From: Cellulomonas dongxiuzhuiae
GTDB lineage: Bacteria > Actinomycetota > Actinomycetes > Actinomycetales > Cellulomonadaceae
Direction of reading: 5' to 3'
DNA: 64,000 nt
Assembly (NCBI RefSeq): GCF_018623035.1
Contig: NZ_CP076023.1
Coordinates: forward strand, 1,488,001-1,552,000
The first letter of the stretch is position 1. Each line of letters begins with the position of its first letter. The translations under genes were made by a program, and so were the position numbers. The notes beneath the pieces are model-generated. The model was not told the origin of the DNA and did no database searches. It saw only the letters and a list, made by a program, of their open reading frames with translations. This document shows, piece by piece, positions 16,591 through 26,024 of this stretch.

Positions 16591-18402
16591 GTGAGGAACG
16601 CTGTAGAAGGGCGGCGCCGTCGGCGCGCCGTGTCGTTGCTGGCGTCGCTGGCGATCGGTGTCGGAGCCGTCGCGCTCGCACCGGCCGCCCACGCGGACAC
16701 GCCGGCGCCGGGCGTCACCGTCGTCGCGGACCCGAGCTCGCCCACCGGCTACATGGTGACGTTCGTCTACCACAACGAGAACGCCAGCCAGGTGCGCCTG
16801 GCCGGTGACCTCACGTTGCTCGACGTCAACACCGGCACCACCCGCTACGAGCCCGAGGAGTGGCGGCCCGGCCGCTACCACGCGGGTGGCGTCGAGTTCG
16901 TCCGGCAGATGGTCCGGGACGACGACGGCAACTGGTCCGTGACCCTCCCGCTGCACGCGGGCAGCCTCAGCTACTGGTACCGCGTGTGGGACGCGAGCCA
17001 GGGGTGGGAGAACAAGCGCATCTGGGACCCCGCCTCGGCGCACCCGCGCCCCGCGGGCGACTCGTTCCGCGTGCGCAACAACGACGTGCTCGACACCGCG
17101 TACGTCCCGTACTCGCCCGTCCAGGGTGACCCGGTGCTGGAGGAGCGGGCGCAGTACGAGCTCCCCGTCGCCGACCCGGCGCACAAGGGCTCCGTCCACT
17201 ACGAGGAGTACACGACCATCCTCGGCGACGACGGCCACCACCTCGGCGTCTACCTGCCGGCCGGCTACGACGCGGACCGCGCCGAGCCGTACAAGGTCGC
17301 CTACCTCATGCACGGCATCTTCGGTGACGAGACCGACTTCATGGTCCCCACGAACGTGCCCAACATCCTGGACAACATGACGGCGCGCGGCGAGATCGAG
17401 CCGACCGTCGTCATCACCGTGGGCAACCACTTCACGGGCACCGCGCTCAACTTCGGCTCGTACAACCAGCAGAACTCGGCCGACAACCTCGTGCGCAACG
17501 TCATCCCGCGCATCGAGTCGCAGTACAACGTGTCGAACGAGCGTGAGGACCGCGCCTACGGCGGCTTCTCCTACGGCGCGATGACGAGCTCGCACGTCAT
17601 GCGCTCCTACCCGACCGCGTTCGGGTACTTCGGGCTGCTCTCCGGTGTGCCCAGCCCTGCGCTGACCGACGCGGACTACGACCAGATCGCCGGCGCCGTC
17701 GGCGAGAACGGCATGTCCGTGCTGCTCGGGAACGGGTTCTTCGAGGGCTCGCTCGACAGCCGCGAGGCCATGGCGGCCAGCTGGCGCGAGCGCGGCATCC
17801 CGGCCGCGACCGCGCAGGTCCCCGGCGCGCACGACGGCATGACGGCGAGCCAGCTGTTCATCATCTTCGCCAGGGACTACCTGTGGAAGAACGCCGACAG
17901 CCGTGACGGCATCCCCGTGCGCGGCGTCATCCCCGAGGCCGCCCAGGACGGTGCGCTCAGCATGACCGTCGCCGACTTCGGCGACGCGGTCGAGCTCTCC
18001 GCCCCGGTGAACGCCGGTGACCGTCTGCGTCTCGTCGGCGAGCTGCCCGCGGTGACGGTCACCGACTCGCGGTCGACCGAGCAGGCCGGTGAGGGCGGCT
18101 GGGCGGTGTCCGGGCAGGCGGACGCCTTCACGTCCGCCGGCCAGAGCCTCGCGGCGAGCCACCTCGGCTGGACCCCGAAGGTCCTCGCGCCGAAGCCCGG
18201 CGTGTCCGCCGGTGCGACGGTGGCCACCGTCCTCGACGGTGGTCCGGGGCTCGCCACGCCCAGCCGTCTCGGCTCGGCGACCGCGCAGGGCCGGTGGGGG
18301 TCGACGTCCTTCGGGGCCGACCTGCGCCTCGAGGTCCCCGTCGACACCCAGCCGGGCACCTACACCGGCATGGTGACGGTGACGCTCTTCCCGGTCGACT
18401 GA
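16591..18402 (+). CDS. Secreted alpha/beta-hydrolase esterase with WxL-like C-terminal domain
   Basis: The 603-residue protein has an Arg-rich signal peptide (cleavage near AHA, residue 35). A beta-sandwich of the CBM48/E-set kind follows (about 40-155). The esterase D/CE1-like hydrolase domain (about 195-440) has nucleophile loop GGFSYGAM (near 324) and GAHDGMT (near 413) with the probable catalytic histidine. Feruloyl or acetylxylan esterases share this layout. The last 150 residues, with GGWAVSGQ, GWTPKVL and a final YTGMVTVTLFPVD, resemble a WxL-type wall-binding domain with the proximal Trp replaced by Val. It is followed after 81 bases by a DUF916 gene. Confidence 0.8.
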   Translation: MRNAVEGRRRRRAVSLLASLAIGVGAVALAPAAHADTPAPGVTVVADPSSPTGYMVTFVYHNENASQVRLAGDLTLLDVNTGTTRYEPEEWRPGRYHAGGVEFVRQMVRDDDGNWSVTLPLHAGSLSYWYRVWDASQGWENKRIWDPASAHPRPAGDSFRVRNNDVLDTAYVPYSPVQGDPVLEERAQYELPVADPAHKGSVHYEEYTTILGDDGHHLGVYLPAGYDADRAEPYKVAYLMHGIFGDETDFMVPTNVPNILDNMTARGEIEPTVVITVGNHFTGTALNFGSYNQQNSADNLVRNVIPRIESQYNVSNEREDRAYGGFSYGAMTSSHVMRSYPTAFGYFGLLSGVPSPALTDADYDQIAGAVGENGMSVLLGNGFFEGSLDSREAMAASWRERGIPAATAQVPGAHDGMTASQLFIIFARDYLWKNADSRDGIPVRGVIPEAAQDGALSMTVADFGDAVELSAPVNAGDRLRLVGELPAVTVTDSRSTEQAGEGGWAVSGQADAFTSAGQSLAASHLGWTPKVLAPKPGVSAGATVATVLDGGPGLATPSRLGSATAQGRWGSTSFGADLRLEVPVDTQPGTYTGMVTVTLFPVD

Positions 18403-18483
18403 CCTCGGCCGACTGACCACAGGGGTGCGGCCGGCCGGTGACCCGGCCGGCCGCACCCCGCCCTGACGGAGGACGGGTGTGCT

Positions 18484-19560
18484 GTGCGTGCTGTTGTCGT
18501 GACGCTGATCGGCCTGGGGCTCGTGGCCGCCGCTGCGGGTCCCGCCCTGGCGGCGAACGAACCGGAGGCCGAGCCGGCGAGCACCACGTGGGCGCTGCAG
18601 CCGGCCGACGCCGCCGGCCCCGACGGGCGGGTGTCGCTGCGCCACGTCCTCGACGGGGGTGCCGGCGCCTCCGACCACGTCGCGCTCACCAACTTCGGCG
18701 AGCGGCCCGCGACGTTCGCGGTCTACGCGAGCGACGGCACGGTCACGGACGACGGGTTGTTCGACCTCCTGCCCGCGGGGGAGGAGGCGACGGGCGCAGG
18801 AAGCTGGATCACGGTGTCCCCCGGGGAGGTCGCGAGTGTCCGCGACGGTGGCGGCGTGACCGTGCAGGTGCCCGCCGCGTCGACGGTGACGCTGCCCGTG
18901 GAGATCGACGTGCCGTCCGGGGCGACACCGGGCGACCACCCGGTCGGTGTGGTCGCCGAGCTCGTCCGCGGTGGTGAGCGCAGCATCGGCGTGGCGTCCC
19001 GCGTCGGCGTCCGGGTGCACCTGCGCGTCGCGGGGGACGTGGTCGCCGAGCTCGTCCCGCAGGTCCTGAGCGCGTCGTACCGCCCCTCGTGGAACCCGTT
19101 CGCACGCGGCACCCTCGAGGTCGAGGTCGAGGTCGCGAACGCGGGCAACGTCCGGCTCGGGTCCCGGACCGTCGTGACGACCGCCGGGCCGTGGGGCGCC
19201 GGCCGCGCCGAGCGGCGCGAGGAGGTCCGCGAGCTCCTTCCCGGGCAGTCGGCGTCCGTCGTGCTCGAGCTGCCGGTCGTGCCCCTGTTCCGCGCGGGGG
19301 GCGACGTGGGCGTCGAGCCCGTGGTCGTCGGCGAGGACGACGTGGACGTACGGCTGGAGCCGGGGACCGCGTCCTTCACCGCCTGGGCGGTCCCGTGGTC
19401 CCAGATCGCGCTCGTCCTGCTGATCGTGGGCTCGGTCGTCGCGGGCCGCGTGCTGCGGCGCCGCGCCGCCGTGCGCGTGCAGGCGCGGATCGACGCTGCG
19501 GTCGCCGAGGCCACCGCCCGACCCGTCGGATCACGAGGGGATGAACCGTCCGTGGAGTGA
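18484..19560 (+). CDS. DUF916 (WxL-interacting type) membrane protein
   Basis: The 358-residue protein has a signal peptide (about 1-24), an extracellular DUF916-like beta-sandwich (TTWALQPADA, then DHVALTNFGERPATF and VPSGATPGDHPVGVVA), a second Ig-like domain, and one C-terminal membrane helix (WSQIALVLLIVGSVV) with an Arg-rich cytoplasmic tail. In Firmicutes such proteins (WxL-interacting proteins) hold WxL-domain proteins and peptidoglycan at the surface. Its position right behind an esterase with a WxL-like tail suggests the same partnership. The start codon is GTG. Confidence 0.75.
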   Translation: MRAVVVTLIGLGLVAAAAGPALAANEPEAEPASTTWALQPADAAGPDGRVSLRHVLDGGAGASDHVALTNFGERPATFAVYASDGTVTDDGLFDLLPAGEEATGAGSWITVSPGEVASVRDGGGVTVQVPAASTVTLPVEIDVPSGATPGDHPVGVVAELVRGGERSIGVASRVGVRVHLRVAGDVVAELVPQVLSASYRPSWNPFARGTLEVEVEVANAGNVRLGSRTVVTTAGPWGAGRAERREEVRELLPGQSASVVLELPVVPLFRAGGDVGVEPVVVGEDDVDVRLEPGTASFTAWAVPWSQIALVLLIVGSVVAGRVLRRRAAVRVQARIDAAVAEATARPVGSRGDEPSVE

Positions 19561-19572
19561 CCGGGCGCGTCG

Positions 19573-19578
19573 TACGAT
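19573..19578 (+). promoter_or_regulatory. -10 element of a leaderless lacI promoter
   Basis: TACGAT ends six bases before the ATG at 19585. The regulator could therefore be transcribed independently as a leaderless message as well as by read-through from the DUF916 gene. Confidence 0.5.
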
Positions 19579-19584
19579 CCCCAG

Positions 19585-20628
19585 ATGTCCGCCACCCCGC
19601 GCCGTCCGGGCGGCCGCGCCGCGCGCGTCACGCTCGCCCAGGTCGCGGCCCGTGCCGGTGTGTCGGTCGGGGCGGTGTCGCAGGTCCTCAACGAGCACCC
19701 GAGCAGCCGCATCTCGACCGAGGCGCGCGCCCGCATCGTGGCCGCGGTCGACGAGCTCGGGTACCGCCCCAACCTCGTCGCCCGGAGCCTGCGGACCGCC
19801 CGCACGGACACGTACGGCTTCGTGTCGGACTCGGTCACCATCACGCGGCACGCGAGCGGCATCCTGCGCGGGGCCCTCGACGCAGCGCGCACGGCCGGGG
19901 GCTTCCTGCTCATCGCCGAGACCGCCGGCGACCCCCGGCAGGAGCAGGAGGCGGTCCAGTCCCTGCTCGACCGCGGCGTCGACGGGATCGTCTTCGCGGC
20001 CATGAAGTCGCGCGGGCCCATGCACCCGCTCCTCCCGGCGGGTCTGCGGACGGTCAACGTCAACGTCGCGGACCCGCGGACGGCATCCGTCCTGCCCGAC
20101 GAGTTCGAGGGCGGGGGCCGGGCGGTCCGGGTGCTCGCCGATGCCGGCCACGCGGAGATCGCCCTCGTCGGGTCCGGGCTGGCCGACGTCGGGGCGGAGG
20201 TCAGCTACACCGCGCGGCGTCGGCTCGCGGGGATCGGCGCGGCGACGGAGAGCCGGGGCGTGGCGGTCGTCGCGGAGCTCCACTGCGACGACTGGCAGGT
20301 CGAGGCGGGCTTCGAGGCGGTGCGGGACCTCCTGACGCACATGCGACCGACGGCCCTGCTGTGCCTCAACGACCGGCTCGCCGTCGGTGCTTACCACGCG
20401 CTGGCAGAGGCGGGACTGCGGGTGCCGGACGACGTGTCGGTCGTGTCCTTCGACGACGACGAGATCGCGGCGACCCTGCGGCCCGGGCTGACGACCGTCG
20501 CGATCCCGCACGAGGAGATGGGGCGGCTCGCCGTCGAGATGATGATCTCGGGCACCGAGCTGCCGAGCGGCGACGTGCTCGTCCCCATGGCGCTGCACGA
20601 GCGGGCATCCGTCGCGCACGTGCGCTGA
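19585..20628 (+). CDS. LacI-family transcriptional regulator
   Basis: The 347-residue protein has an N-terminal LacI helix-turn-helix (TLAQVAARAGVSVGAVSQVL, residues 17-36) and hinge (YRPNLVARSLRT), followed by a periplasmic-binding-protein-like sugar-sensing domain ending FDDDEIAATLRPGLTTV. It should repress until a sugar or oligosaccharide binds. It lies 24 bases behind the DUF916 gene, so it probably controls the esterase unit through the palindrome at 16339-16354. The inducer is unknown; a hemicellulose-derived sugar would fit the esterase. Confidence 0.88.
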   Translation: MSATPRRPGGRAARVTLAQVAARAGVSVGAVSQVLNEHPSSRISTEARARIVAAVDELGYRPNLVARSLRTARTDTYGFVSDSVTITRHASGILRGALDAARTAGGFLLIAETAGDPRQEQEAVQSLLDRGVDGIVFAAMKSRGPMHPLLPAGLRTVNVNVADPRTASVLPDEFEGGGRAVRVLADAGHAEIALVGSGLADVGAEVSYTARRRLAGIGAATESRGVAVVAELHCDDWQVEAGFEAVRDLLTHMRPTALLCLNDRLAVGAYHALAEAGLRVPDDVSVVSFDDDEIAATLRPGLTTVAIPHEEMGRLAVEMMISGTELPSGDVLVPMALHERASVAHVR

Positions 20629-20727
20629 GGCGTGGTCGTAGCGCCGTCCGGTCGGCCGCGGTGGTGGGGCGTACCCCGGCTGTAGGCGCAGGTAGGGTGA
20701 GGTCGTCGTCGCGCCGCGCGCGACGCG

Positions 20728-20801
20728 CGGGGTGTGGCGCAGGTTGGTAGCGCGTCCGCTTTGGGAGCGGAAGGTCGCCGGTTCGAATCCGACCACCCCG
20801 A
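20728..20801 (+). tRNA. tRNA-Pro (anticodon TGG)
   Basis: The acceptor arms CGGGGTG and CACCCCG pair perfectly. The anticodon stem TCCGC/GCGGA encloses TTTGGGA, giving anticodon TGG. The T loop is TTCGAAT. The T stem GCCGG/CCGAC contains one C-A mismatch. The CCA end is not encoded. Confidence 0.95.
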
Positions 20802-21177
20802 CCCGCGGTCACGCACGTCCGCTGCTCGTCGACGTCGTGCCCGTGCCCCCTCGGGCGCGGTGCGGCACCGGTCAGGATCCGAGAAGCCGACGGGCGGCGG
20901 CGCTCCCTGGCGTGGGGGGACACCCACGACGCACCGGGGAGTCCCTAAACGCGAACTCGTCGACCGGCAGCGGCACGACGTCGTACGCGCTGACCGGCAT
21001 CACCGACGAGGTGGAGCGGGCCGTCGCCGAGCTGGTCCGCCGCGCCGTCGGGTGAGGGTGCCCGGCAGCGCTGCGGCAGCCGTCACGACCCGGGCGACGG
21101 TCGCCGGACGTCGGGAGGCCGGGACCCGCCGGGATCGGTGACGTGCAGCCGACTCGTGGACGTGCCATGGTGGCGCG
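20802..21177. other. Intergenic stretch between tRNA-Pro and the phosphatase gene
   Basis: No convincing gene is seen. A weak reading frame with GTG at 20912 and stop at 21055 (47 codons) ends in the helix-like ITDEVERAVAELVRRAVG. It lacks a ribosome site and could be a gene remnant. CATGGT six bases before the ATG at 21178 resembles a leaderless -10. Confidence 0.3.
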
Positions 21178-22413
21178 ATGAGGTCCCCACGGCAGGTCGA
21201 CATCTCCGCACTGCTCAAGGCCGTGGAGGACGCCTCGCCCGCCGAGGCGATGTCCGTCGCCTCGGACGTGCTCCGCCGGACGCTCGGCGTGCGGTCCGCG
21301 ACGTTCCTGATCGCCGACGCCGCAGGGAGCACGCTCGTCGACCCGGCGGACCCCGGGGGACGCTTCGACCTCGACGGCTCGGACCCGGGACGGGCCTGGC
21401 GCGAGCAGCGCGCCGTGCACGGCGCGGACGGATGGGCCTACACGCCCGTGACCGTGCGCGGCGACGCCCTCGGGGTGCTCGCCGTGGAGCTGCCGACGGG
21501 CGACGCCGACGCGCCCACGGCGGGCACCGCGCAGGACGCGGCGACGGCCGGGCAGCTCGCCGCGGTGGCGCACGCCCTGGGGTACGTCCTCATCGCGAAC
21601 CAGCGACACACGGACAGCTACGAGACCGCCATGCGCTCGGTCGAGTTCACGCTCGCGCGCGAGATCCAGCGACGGCTCCTGCCGCCGGGTTTCGTGTGCG
21701 AGGGAGGGTCCTTCACGATCGCGGGGTGGCTCGAGCCGTCGGCCAGCGCCGCCGGCGACACGTTCGACTACATCGCGTCATCGGACCTGCTCACCGCCTC
21801 GCTCACCGACGCCACCGGGCACGACCTCAACGCGGCCATGGTGGCGACCCTCACCGTCAACGCGTTGCGCAACGCCCGACGGCGCGGCGCCGACCTCGCC
21901 GGGCAGGCGAACGCCGCCAACACCGCCCTGCTCGAGCACGACGGCCCTGAGAGCCTCGTCACGGGGATCCTCCTGGAGATGGACCTCCGGCTGTCGGGCG
22001 ACGGGCGCGGCCCCGACGGTCGCACCGTCGCCCGGATCATCAACGCCGGGCACCCGGGCGCACTCCTGCTGCGCGACGGCCACGTCACCAGCGTCGTACC
22101 TGCCAACAACCCGCTGCTCGGGCTGCAGGACCACGACTTCCAGGTCCAGGAGATCGAGCTGCGCCCGGGCGACCGGCTGCTGATGATGACCGACGGCATG
22201 TTCGAGCGCAGCGCCGCGAGCTTCGACCTGCCCGGCGCCTTCCGCGACACCGCGGACCAGCACGCCCGCAGCGTCGCCCAGGGCCTGTCGCGGATCTTCC
22301 TCGAGACAGTGGGCACGGACATCCAGGACGACGCGGCCCTGCTGCTCCTCGAGTGGCACGGCGGCACGACGAGCCGCACCACGCGGCAGGGGGTAGACCG
22401 GGAGCAGGGATAG
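21178..22413 (+). CDS. Soluble PP2C/SpoIIE-type phosphatase with GAF-like sensor
   Basis: The 411-residue protein has a GAF-like N-terminal domain (about 12-140), a linker helix ending in EIQRRLLPP, which normally precedes RsbU/SpoIIE phosphatases, and the phosphatase domain with [23 protein letters not shown] and MMTDGMFE. It should dephosphorylate an anti-anti-sigma factor in response to a signal at the GAF domain. The usual SAGDTFD-like metal loop is present as SAAGDTFDY. There is no membrane segment, unlike the phosphatase at 1129. A perfect hairpin at 22437-22455 follows it. Confidence 0.85.
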   Translation: MRSPRQVDISALLKAVEDASPAEAMSVASDVLRRTLGVRSATFLIADAAGSTLVDPADPGGRFDLDGSDPGRAWREQRAVHGADGWAYTPVTVRGDALGVLAVELPTGDADAPTAGTAQDAATAGQLAAVAHALGYVLIANQRHTDSYETAMRSVEFTLAREIQRRLLPPGFVCEGGSFTIAGWLEPSASAAGDTFDYIASSDLLTASLTDATGHDLNAAMVATLTVNALRNARRRGADLAGQANAANTALLEHDGPESLVTGILLEMDLRLSGDGRGPDGRTVARIINAGHPGALLLRDGHVTSVVPANNPLLGLQDHDFQVQEIELRPGDRLLMMTDGMFERSAASFDLPGAFRDTADQHARSVAQGLSRIFLETVGTDIQDDAALLLLEWHGGTTSRTTRQGVDREQG

Positions 22414-22436
22414 CGCCGGCGGGTCCGCCCTCGGGC

Positions 22437-22455
22437 GTGACGGACGGTCCGTCAC
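22437..22455 (+). terminator. Hairpin terminator after the phosphatase gene
   Basis: GTGACGGA-CGG-TCCGTCAC is a perfect 8-bp stem with a 3-base loop, 24 bases past the stop codon. No U-tract. Confidence 0.55.
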
Positions 22456-22640
22456 GTGTGTCGCCGACTCGCGATCCTGCGTCCGCGATGCACCAGGCCG
22501 ACATCCTCGGCCGCCTCGAGGGAATGACGGCCACCGGCCGCTGACCCGGGCCACGGCTCGGCCGCGCCGTGCACGCGCGTGCGGGCCGAGCGACGTCCAC
22601 GGTCACGACCGACGCGCTGCGCCTGCGCGTGCGTCGGCCG

Positions 22641-23198
22641 TCACTGCCCGTCCCCGCCCGCCGCTCCGCCGGTGTCGAGAGCGAGCGACCGGAGCCGGTG
22701 CGCGAACCACGCTGCCGCGAAGCAGATGACGAGGTACATGACGACGGCCTGCGTGGCGTACGCCGGGTAGTCGATCGCCCAGGCGCTCCCGCCGTCGCGT
22801 GCGGGCACCCGGTACGCGTAGGGCAGCACGGCTGCGACGGCGCCACCGGCGAGCTGCGAGACGACGAGGAGCCCGACGAGCTCGCCGAGCCGGCGCCACC
22901 ACGCCCGCGGGTGACGCCTGCGCAGGTCCGCCGACACCCGGCGTCCCCCGCCGGCCGGCCAGTCGGGCTCCAGGGGCGCGACCCGGGACGCGAGCGAGAC
23001 GGACAGCGGGACCAGTGCGAGGCAGAGGAGGACGAACACCGGGATCCCCACCCAGCTCAGGCCGGACGCGCCCCCGGCGCGGCTGCGCATGAGCGTCGGC
23101 GTGAGCATGAGCGCGGCGAGCGGCACGGCCACGACCAGCAGGAGCGCCCAGAGACGCAGCAGGACGGCTGCGCGGGAGGTCGGCGTCCTCGTCGTCAT
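22641..23198 (-). CDS. Small four-helix membrane protein of unknown function
   Basis: The 185-residue protein has about four hydrophobic helices (roughly residues 13-33, 48-70, 110-130 and 145-168) separated by Arg-rich cytoplasmic loops such as RRRHPRAWWRRLGE. I do not recognise a family. The ATG at 23198 lies seven bases behind TAGTGT on the minus strand, so the message is probably leaderless; this rules out a start further upstream. It ends near the phosphatase terminator, in convergent orientation. Confidence 0.65.
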   Translation of the reverse strand: MTTRTPTSRAAVLLRLWALLLVVAVPLAALMLTPTLMRSRAGGASGLSWVGIPVFVLLCLALVPLSVSLASRVAPLEPDWPAGGGRRVSADLRRRHPRAWWRRLGELVGLLVVSQLAGGAVAAVLPYAYRVPARDGGSAWAIDYPAYATQAVVMYLVICFAAAWFAHRLRSLALDTGGAAGGDGQ

Positions 23199-23350
23199 GA
23201 TCGGGACACTATCGATCGGTGCTCTCACGCACACGGGGGCAGACCCCCGGTTCGCCCGCGAGGTCGCGGGGGAGAGGACGGCGAGACAACGCCGCGGTGC
23301 GGCCTCGGGTGAAGGTGGTCGTCGAGCCTCGGGAACGGAAGCACTCTCGG

Positions 23351-23421
23351 AGCGGACGACGGGAATCGAACCCGCGTAGCCAGTTTGGAAGACTGGGGCT
23401 CTACCATTGAGCTACGTCCGC
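23351..23421 (-). tRNA. tRNA-Gly (anticodon TCC)
   Basis: On the minus strand GCGGACG pairs with CGTCCGC. The anticodon arm CCAGT-CTTCCAA-ACTGG gives anticodon TCC. The T arm carries GTTCGATTC. The CCA end is not encoded. Confidence 0.95.
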
Positions 23422-23701
23422 GCGCGCCGGGCACCCGGCGGCGCAGCAAGGGTACCGGTTCCGTGGGGGGCGCCGTCGCCACCGCCGCTTTGGCGGCCGG
23501 TCCCGCTCGTGGCGTAGCATCGAGGGTCGCGCGTACGCGCCGTCGGGTGTTCTCACGTCGCCTCCCCGGGACTCGTCCCGCGAAGGTCACGACGTCACCC
23601 GGGCCGCAGCGTGCGCAGCGCCTCCCAGAGCGTGCAGAGCGAAGCGAGCCACCTCGTCGGATCCTCCGACGCCCGGCCATGACCAAGTGGAGACCATCGA
23701 A

Positions 23702-25096
23702 GTGAAGAGCGCCGTCGAGACCCTGGACCCGACCAAGGTCAAGCTGTCCGTCGAGGTGACGTACGACGAGCTCAAGCCGAGCATCGAACACGCCTACCAG
23801 CACATCGCCGAGCAGGTGACGGTGCCGGGCTTCCGCAAGGGCAAGGTGCCGCCGCGCATCATCGACCAGCGCGTCGGTCGTCCCGCGGTCATCGAGCACG
23901 CCGTCAACGAGGGCCTGTCGGGCTTCTACGCCGAGGCCGTGCGCGACAACAAGCTGCGTCCCATGGGCCAGCCCGAGGTCGAGGTCACCCAGGTCCCCGG
24001 CCTGGTGCCCGCCGCCGCCGGCGAGGAGGGTGAGCTGCACTTCACCGCCGAGGTCGAGGTGCGTCCCGAGATCACGCTGCCCGCGCTCGACGGCCTGAGC
24101 GTCACGGTCGACGACGTCGAGGTGTCCGACGAGGACGTCGACGCGCGCCTCGACGCGCTGCGCGAGCGGTTCGGCTCGCTCGTCGGGGTGGACCGTCCCG
24201 CGCAGTCCGGCGACTTCGTCGTCATCGACCTCGCGGCGACCATCGGCGACGAGGTCGTGGACCAGGTCTCCGGCACGAGCTACCAGATCGGCTCGGGCAA
24301 CATGCTCGAGGGCCTCGACGAGGCGTTGACGGGGCTGTCGTCGGGCGAGACGACGACGTTCGAGACCGTGCTCGTCGGCGGCGACCGCAAGGGTGAGACG
24401 GCGAACGTCACCGTCACCGCCACCGCGGTCAAGGAGCGCCAGCTGCCCGAGGTCGACGACGAGTTCGCGCAGCTCGCGAGCGAGTTCGACACGATCGACG
24501 AGCTCAAGGCGGACCTGCGGGAGCAGGCCGGCCGGATCAAGGCGTCGAACCAGGCCGTGCAGGCGCGCGACCTCCTGGTCGAGAAGCTCACCACCGAGAC
24601 CGAGATCCCGGTCCCGGCCGGCGTCGTCGAGGCCGAGGTGCACCGTCACCTGGAGTCCGAGGGCCGGCTCGAGGACGACGAGCACCGTGCCGAGGTGCAG
24701 GAGCAGGCCCAGTCGGCGCTGCGCAACCAGATCCTGCTCGACACGCTGGCCGAGCAGCTCGACATCAAGGTCAGCCAGACCGAGCTGCTCGACTACCTCG
24801 TCAGCGCCTCGCGCCAGTACGGCATGGACCCCAACACCTTCATCACGACGCTCGACCAGCAGGGCCAGATCCCGGCCATGGTCGCCGAGGTCGCCCGTTC
24901 CAAGGCGCTGGCCGTCTCGCTGCGCAAGGTCGCCGTCGTCGACGGCTCCGGCGCAGCGGTCGACCTGTCGGAGTTCATCGGCACCGACGAGGAGGACGCG
25001 GCGCTCGAGCAGGCGGAGGTCACGCCTGCTGCCGACGCCGCCACCGACTTCTCGGCCGTGGCGTCCGGCGAGGACAGCGCCGACGAGAAGGCCTGA
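23702..25096 (+). CDS. tig: Trigger factor (ribosome-associated chaperone/PPIase)
   Basis: The 464-residue protein has the ribosome-binding domain with the signature GFRKGKVPPRII (about 45-56), an FKBP-like peptidyl-prolyl isomerase domain (about 155-240; GDFVVIDL and YQIGSGNMLEGLDEAL) and the helical C-terminal chaperone domain. It binds nascent chains at the ribosome exit. I chose the GTG at 23702, which gives the usual N-terminus VKSAVETL; an in-frame GTG at 23687 is also possible. A 280-base leader separates it from tRNA-Gly, with a TAGCAT -10-like element near 23514. The C-terminal tail is acidic and Ala-rich. Confidence 0.95.
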   Translation: MKSAVETLDPTKVKLSVEVTYDELKPSIEHAYQHIAEQVTVPGFRKGKVPPRIIDQRVGRPAVIEHAVNEGLSGFYAEAVRDNKLRPMGQPEVEVTQVPGLVPAAAGEEGELHFTAEVEVRPEITLPALDGLSVTVDDVEVSDEDVDARLDALRERFGSLVGVDRPAQSGDFVVIDLAATIGDEVVDQVSGTSYQIGSGNMLEGLDEALTGLSSGETTTFETVLVGGDRKGETANVTVTATAVKERQLPEVDDEFAQLASEFDTIDELKADLREQAGRIKASNQAVQARDLLVEKLTTETEIPVPAGVVEAEVHRHLESEGRLEDDEHRAEVQEQAQSALRNQILLDTLAEQLDIKVSQTELLDYLVSASRQYGMDPNTFITTLDQQGQIPAMVAEVARSKALAVSLRKVAVVDGSGAAVDLSEFIGTDEEDAALEQAEVTPAADAATDFSAVASGEDSADEKA

Positions 25097-25123
25097 CGCG
25101 ACGCCCCCGGGGCGCACGTCCCG

Positions 25124-25160
25124 ACGGCCCCGCCGCCCCTCCACGGGGTGGCGGGGCCGT
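25124..25160 (+). terminator. Terminator hairpin after tig
   Basis: ACGGCCCCGCC pairs with GGCGGGGCCGT and an inner CCCC/GGGG extends the stem, with a short loop around TCCAC. It begins 28 bases after the stop. Confidence 0.75.
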
Positions 25161-25193
25161 CGTCGTCCCCGTCGCGGCCGTCCGGGCGCCGCC

Positions 25194-25212
25194 GCTGCGC
25201 CGACAGCGAAAC
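25194..25212. promoter_or_regulatory. ClgR box candidate upstream of clpP1
   Basis: The sequence contains CGC-CGACA-GCGAAA, matching the core CGC-N5-GCG of the ClgR-binding site known from Streptomyces and Corynebacterium. It lies about 130 bases before the clpP1 start and 40-50 bases upstream of a TAGGGT -10-like element at 25250. ClgR activates clpP operons in those genera; the regulator itself is not in the window. Confidence 0.5.
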
Positions 25213-25342
25213 GGCGCGTCGGTGGGACATGGGCCGGCGGCGTCGGGCGTTAGGGTCGCTGCAACGCGTGACCGGCCGCAGTCCCTGACGTGGGGGCGTG
25301 CACCGCCACGCAGGTAGCACGCAGCCAGACGAGGGAGCCTTC

Positions 25343-25984
25343 GTGAACGAGCAGGTGCCGGGTCTGGCCCGGGCAGATTCTCCGGGCCTCGGCCTCAACG
25401 ATTCCATCTACAACCGACTGCTCCGCGAGCGCATCATCTGGCTCGGCTCGGAGGTCCGCGACGAGAACGCCAACGCCATCTGCGCGCAGATGATGCTGCT
25501 GGCCGCGGAGGACCCCGACAAGGACATCTGGCTGTACATCAACTCGCCCGGCGGGTCGATCACGGCCGGCATGGCGATCTTCGACACGATGCAGTACATC
25601 AAGCCGGACGTCGCGACCATCGCGATGGGCATGGCCGCGTCGATGGGCCAGTTCCTGCTCTCCTCGGGCACCAAGGGCAAGCGCTACGCGACCCCCCACG
25701 CCCGCGTGATGATGCACCAGCCGTCGGGCGGCATCGGCGGCACGGCGACCGACGTGCGGATCAACGCCCAGCTCATCCTGCACATGAAGAAGGTGCTCGC
25801 CGAGCTGATCGCCGACCAGACGGGCAAGAGCGTCGAGCAGATCAACGCCGACTCGGACCGTGACCGCTGGTTCACCGCGCCCGAGGCGCTGGAGTACGGG
25901 TTCATCGACCACGTCGTCAGCAGCGCCGGCTCGGTCACCGGTGGCGGCGGCACGGACCCCAACGGCAACGGGACCCCGGCCTGA
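25343..25984 (+). CDS. clpP1: ATP-dependent Clp protease proteolytic subunit 1
   Basis: The 213-residue serine protease has the nucleophile in MAASMGQF (Ser100), histidine in MMHQPSGG (His125) and the aspartate-containing [10 protein letters not shown]. It forms the mixed ClpP1P2 barrel with the product of the next gene; ClpX or ClpC feeds it substrates. The GTG start has GGGAG at good spacing. clpP2 follows after 40 bases, and a ClgR box candidate lies upstream. Confidence 0.95.
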   Translation: MNEQVPGLARADSPGLGLNDSIYNRLLRERIIWLGSEVRDENANAICAQMMLLAAEDPDKDIWLYINSPGGSITAGMAIFDTMQYIKPDVATIAMGMAASMGQFLLSSGTKGKRYATPHARVMMHQPSGGIGGTATDVRINAQLILHMKKVLAELIADQTGKSVEQINADSDRDRWFTAPEALEYGFIDHVVSSAGSVTGGGGTDPNGNGTPA

Positions 25985-26024
25985 CGGCCCGGTCGCGCGC
26001 AGAGAACCAGCGAGGAGAACCTTC

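Noticed and set aside
22489..22544. 18-codon ORF beginning MHQADILGRL after the phosphatase gene
   Set aside because: No ribosome site, no conserved feature, and it lies beyond the terminator hairpin.
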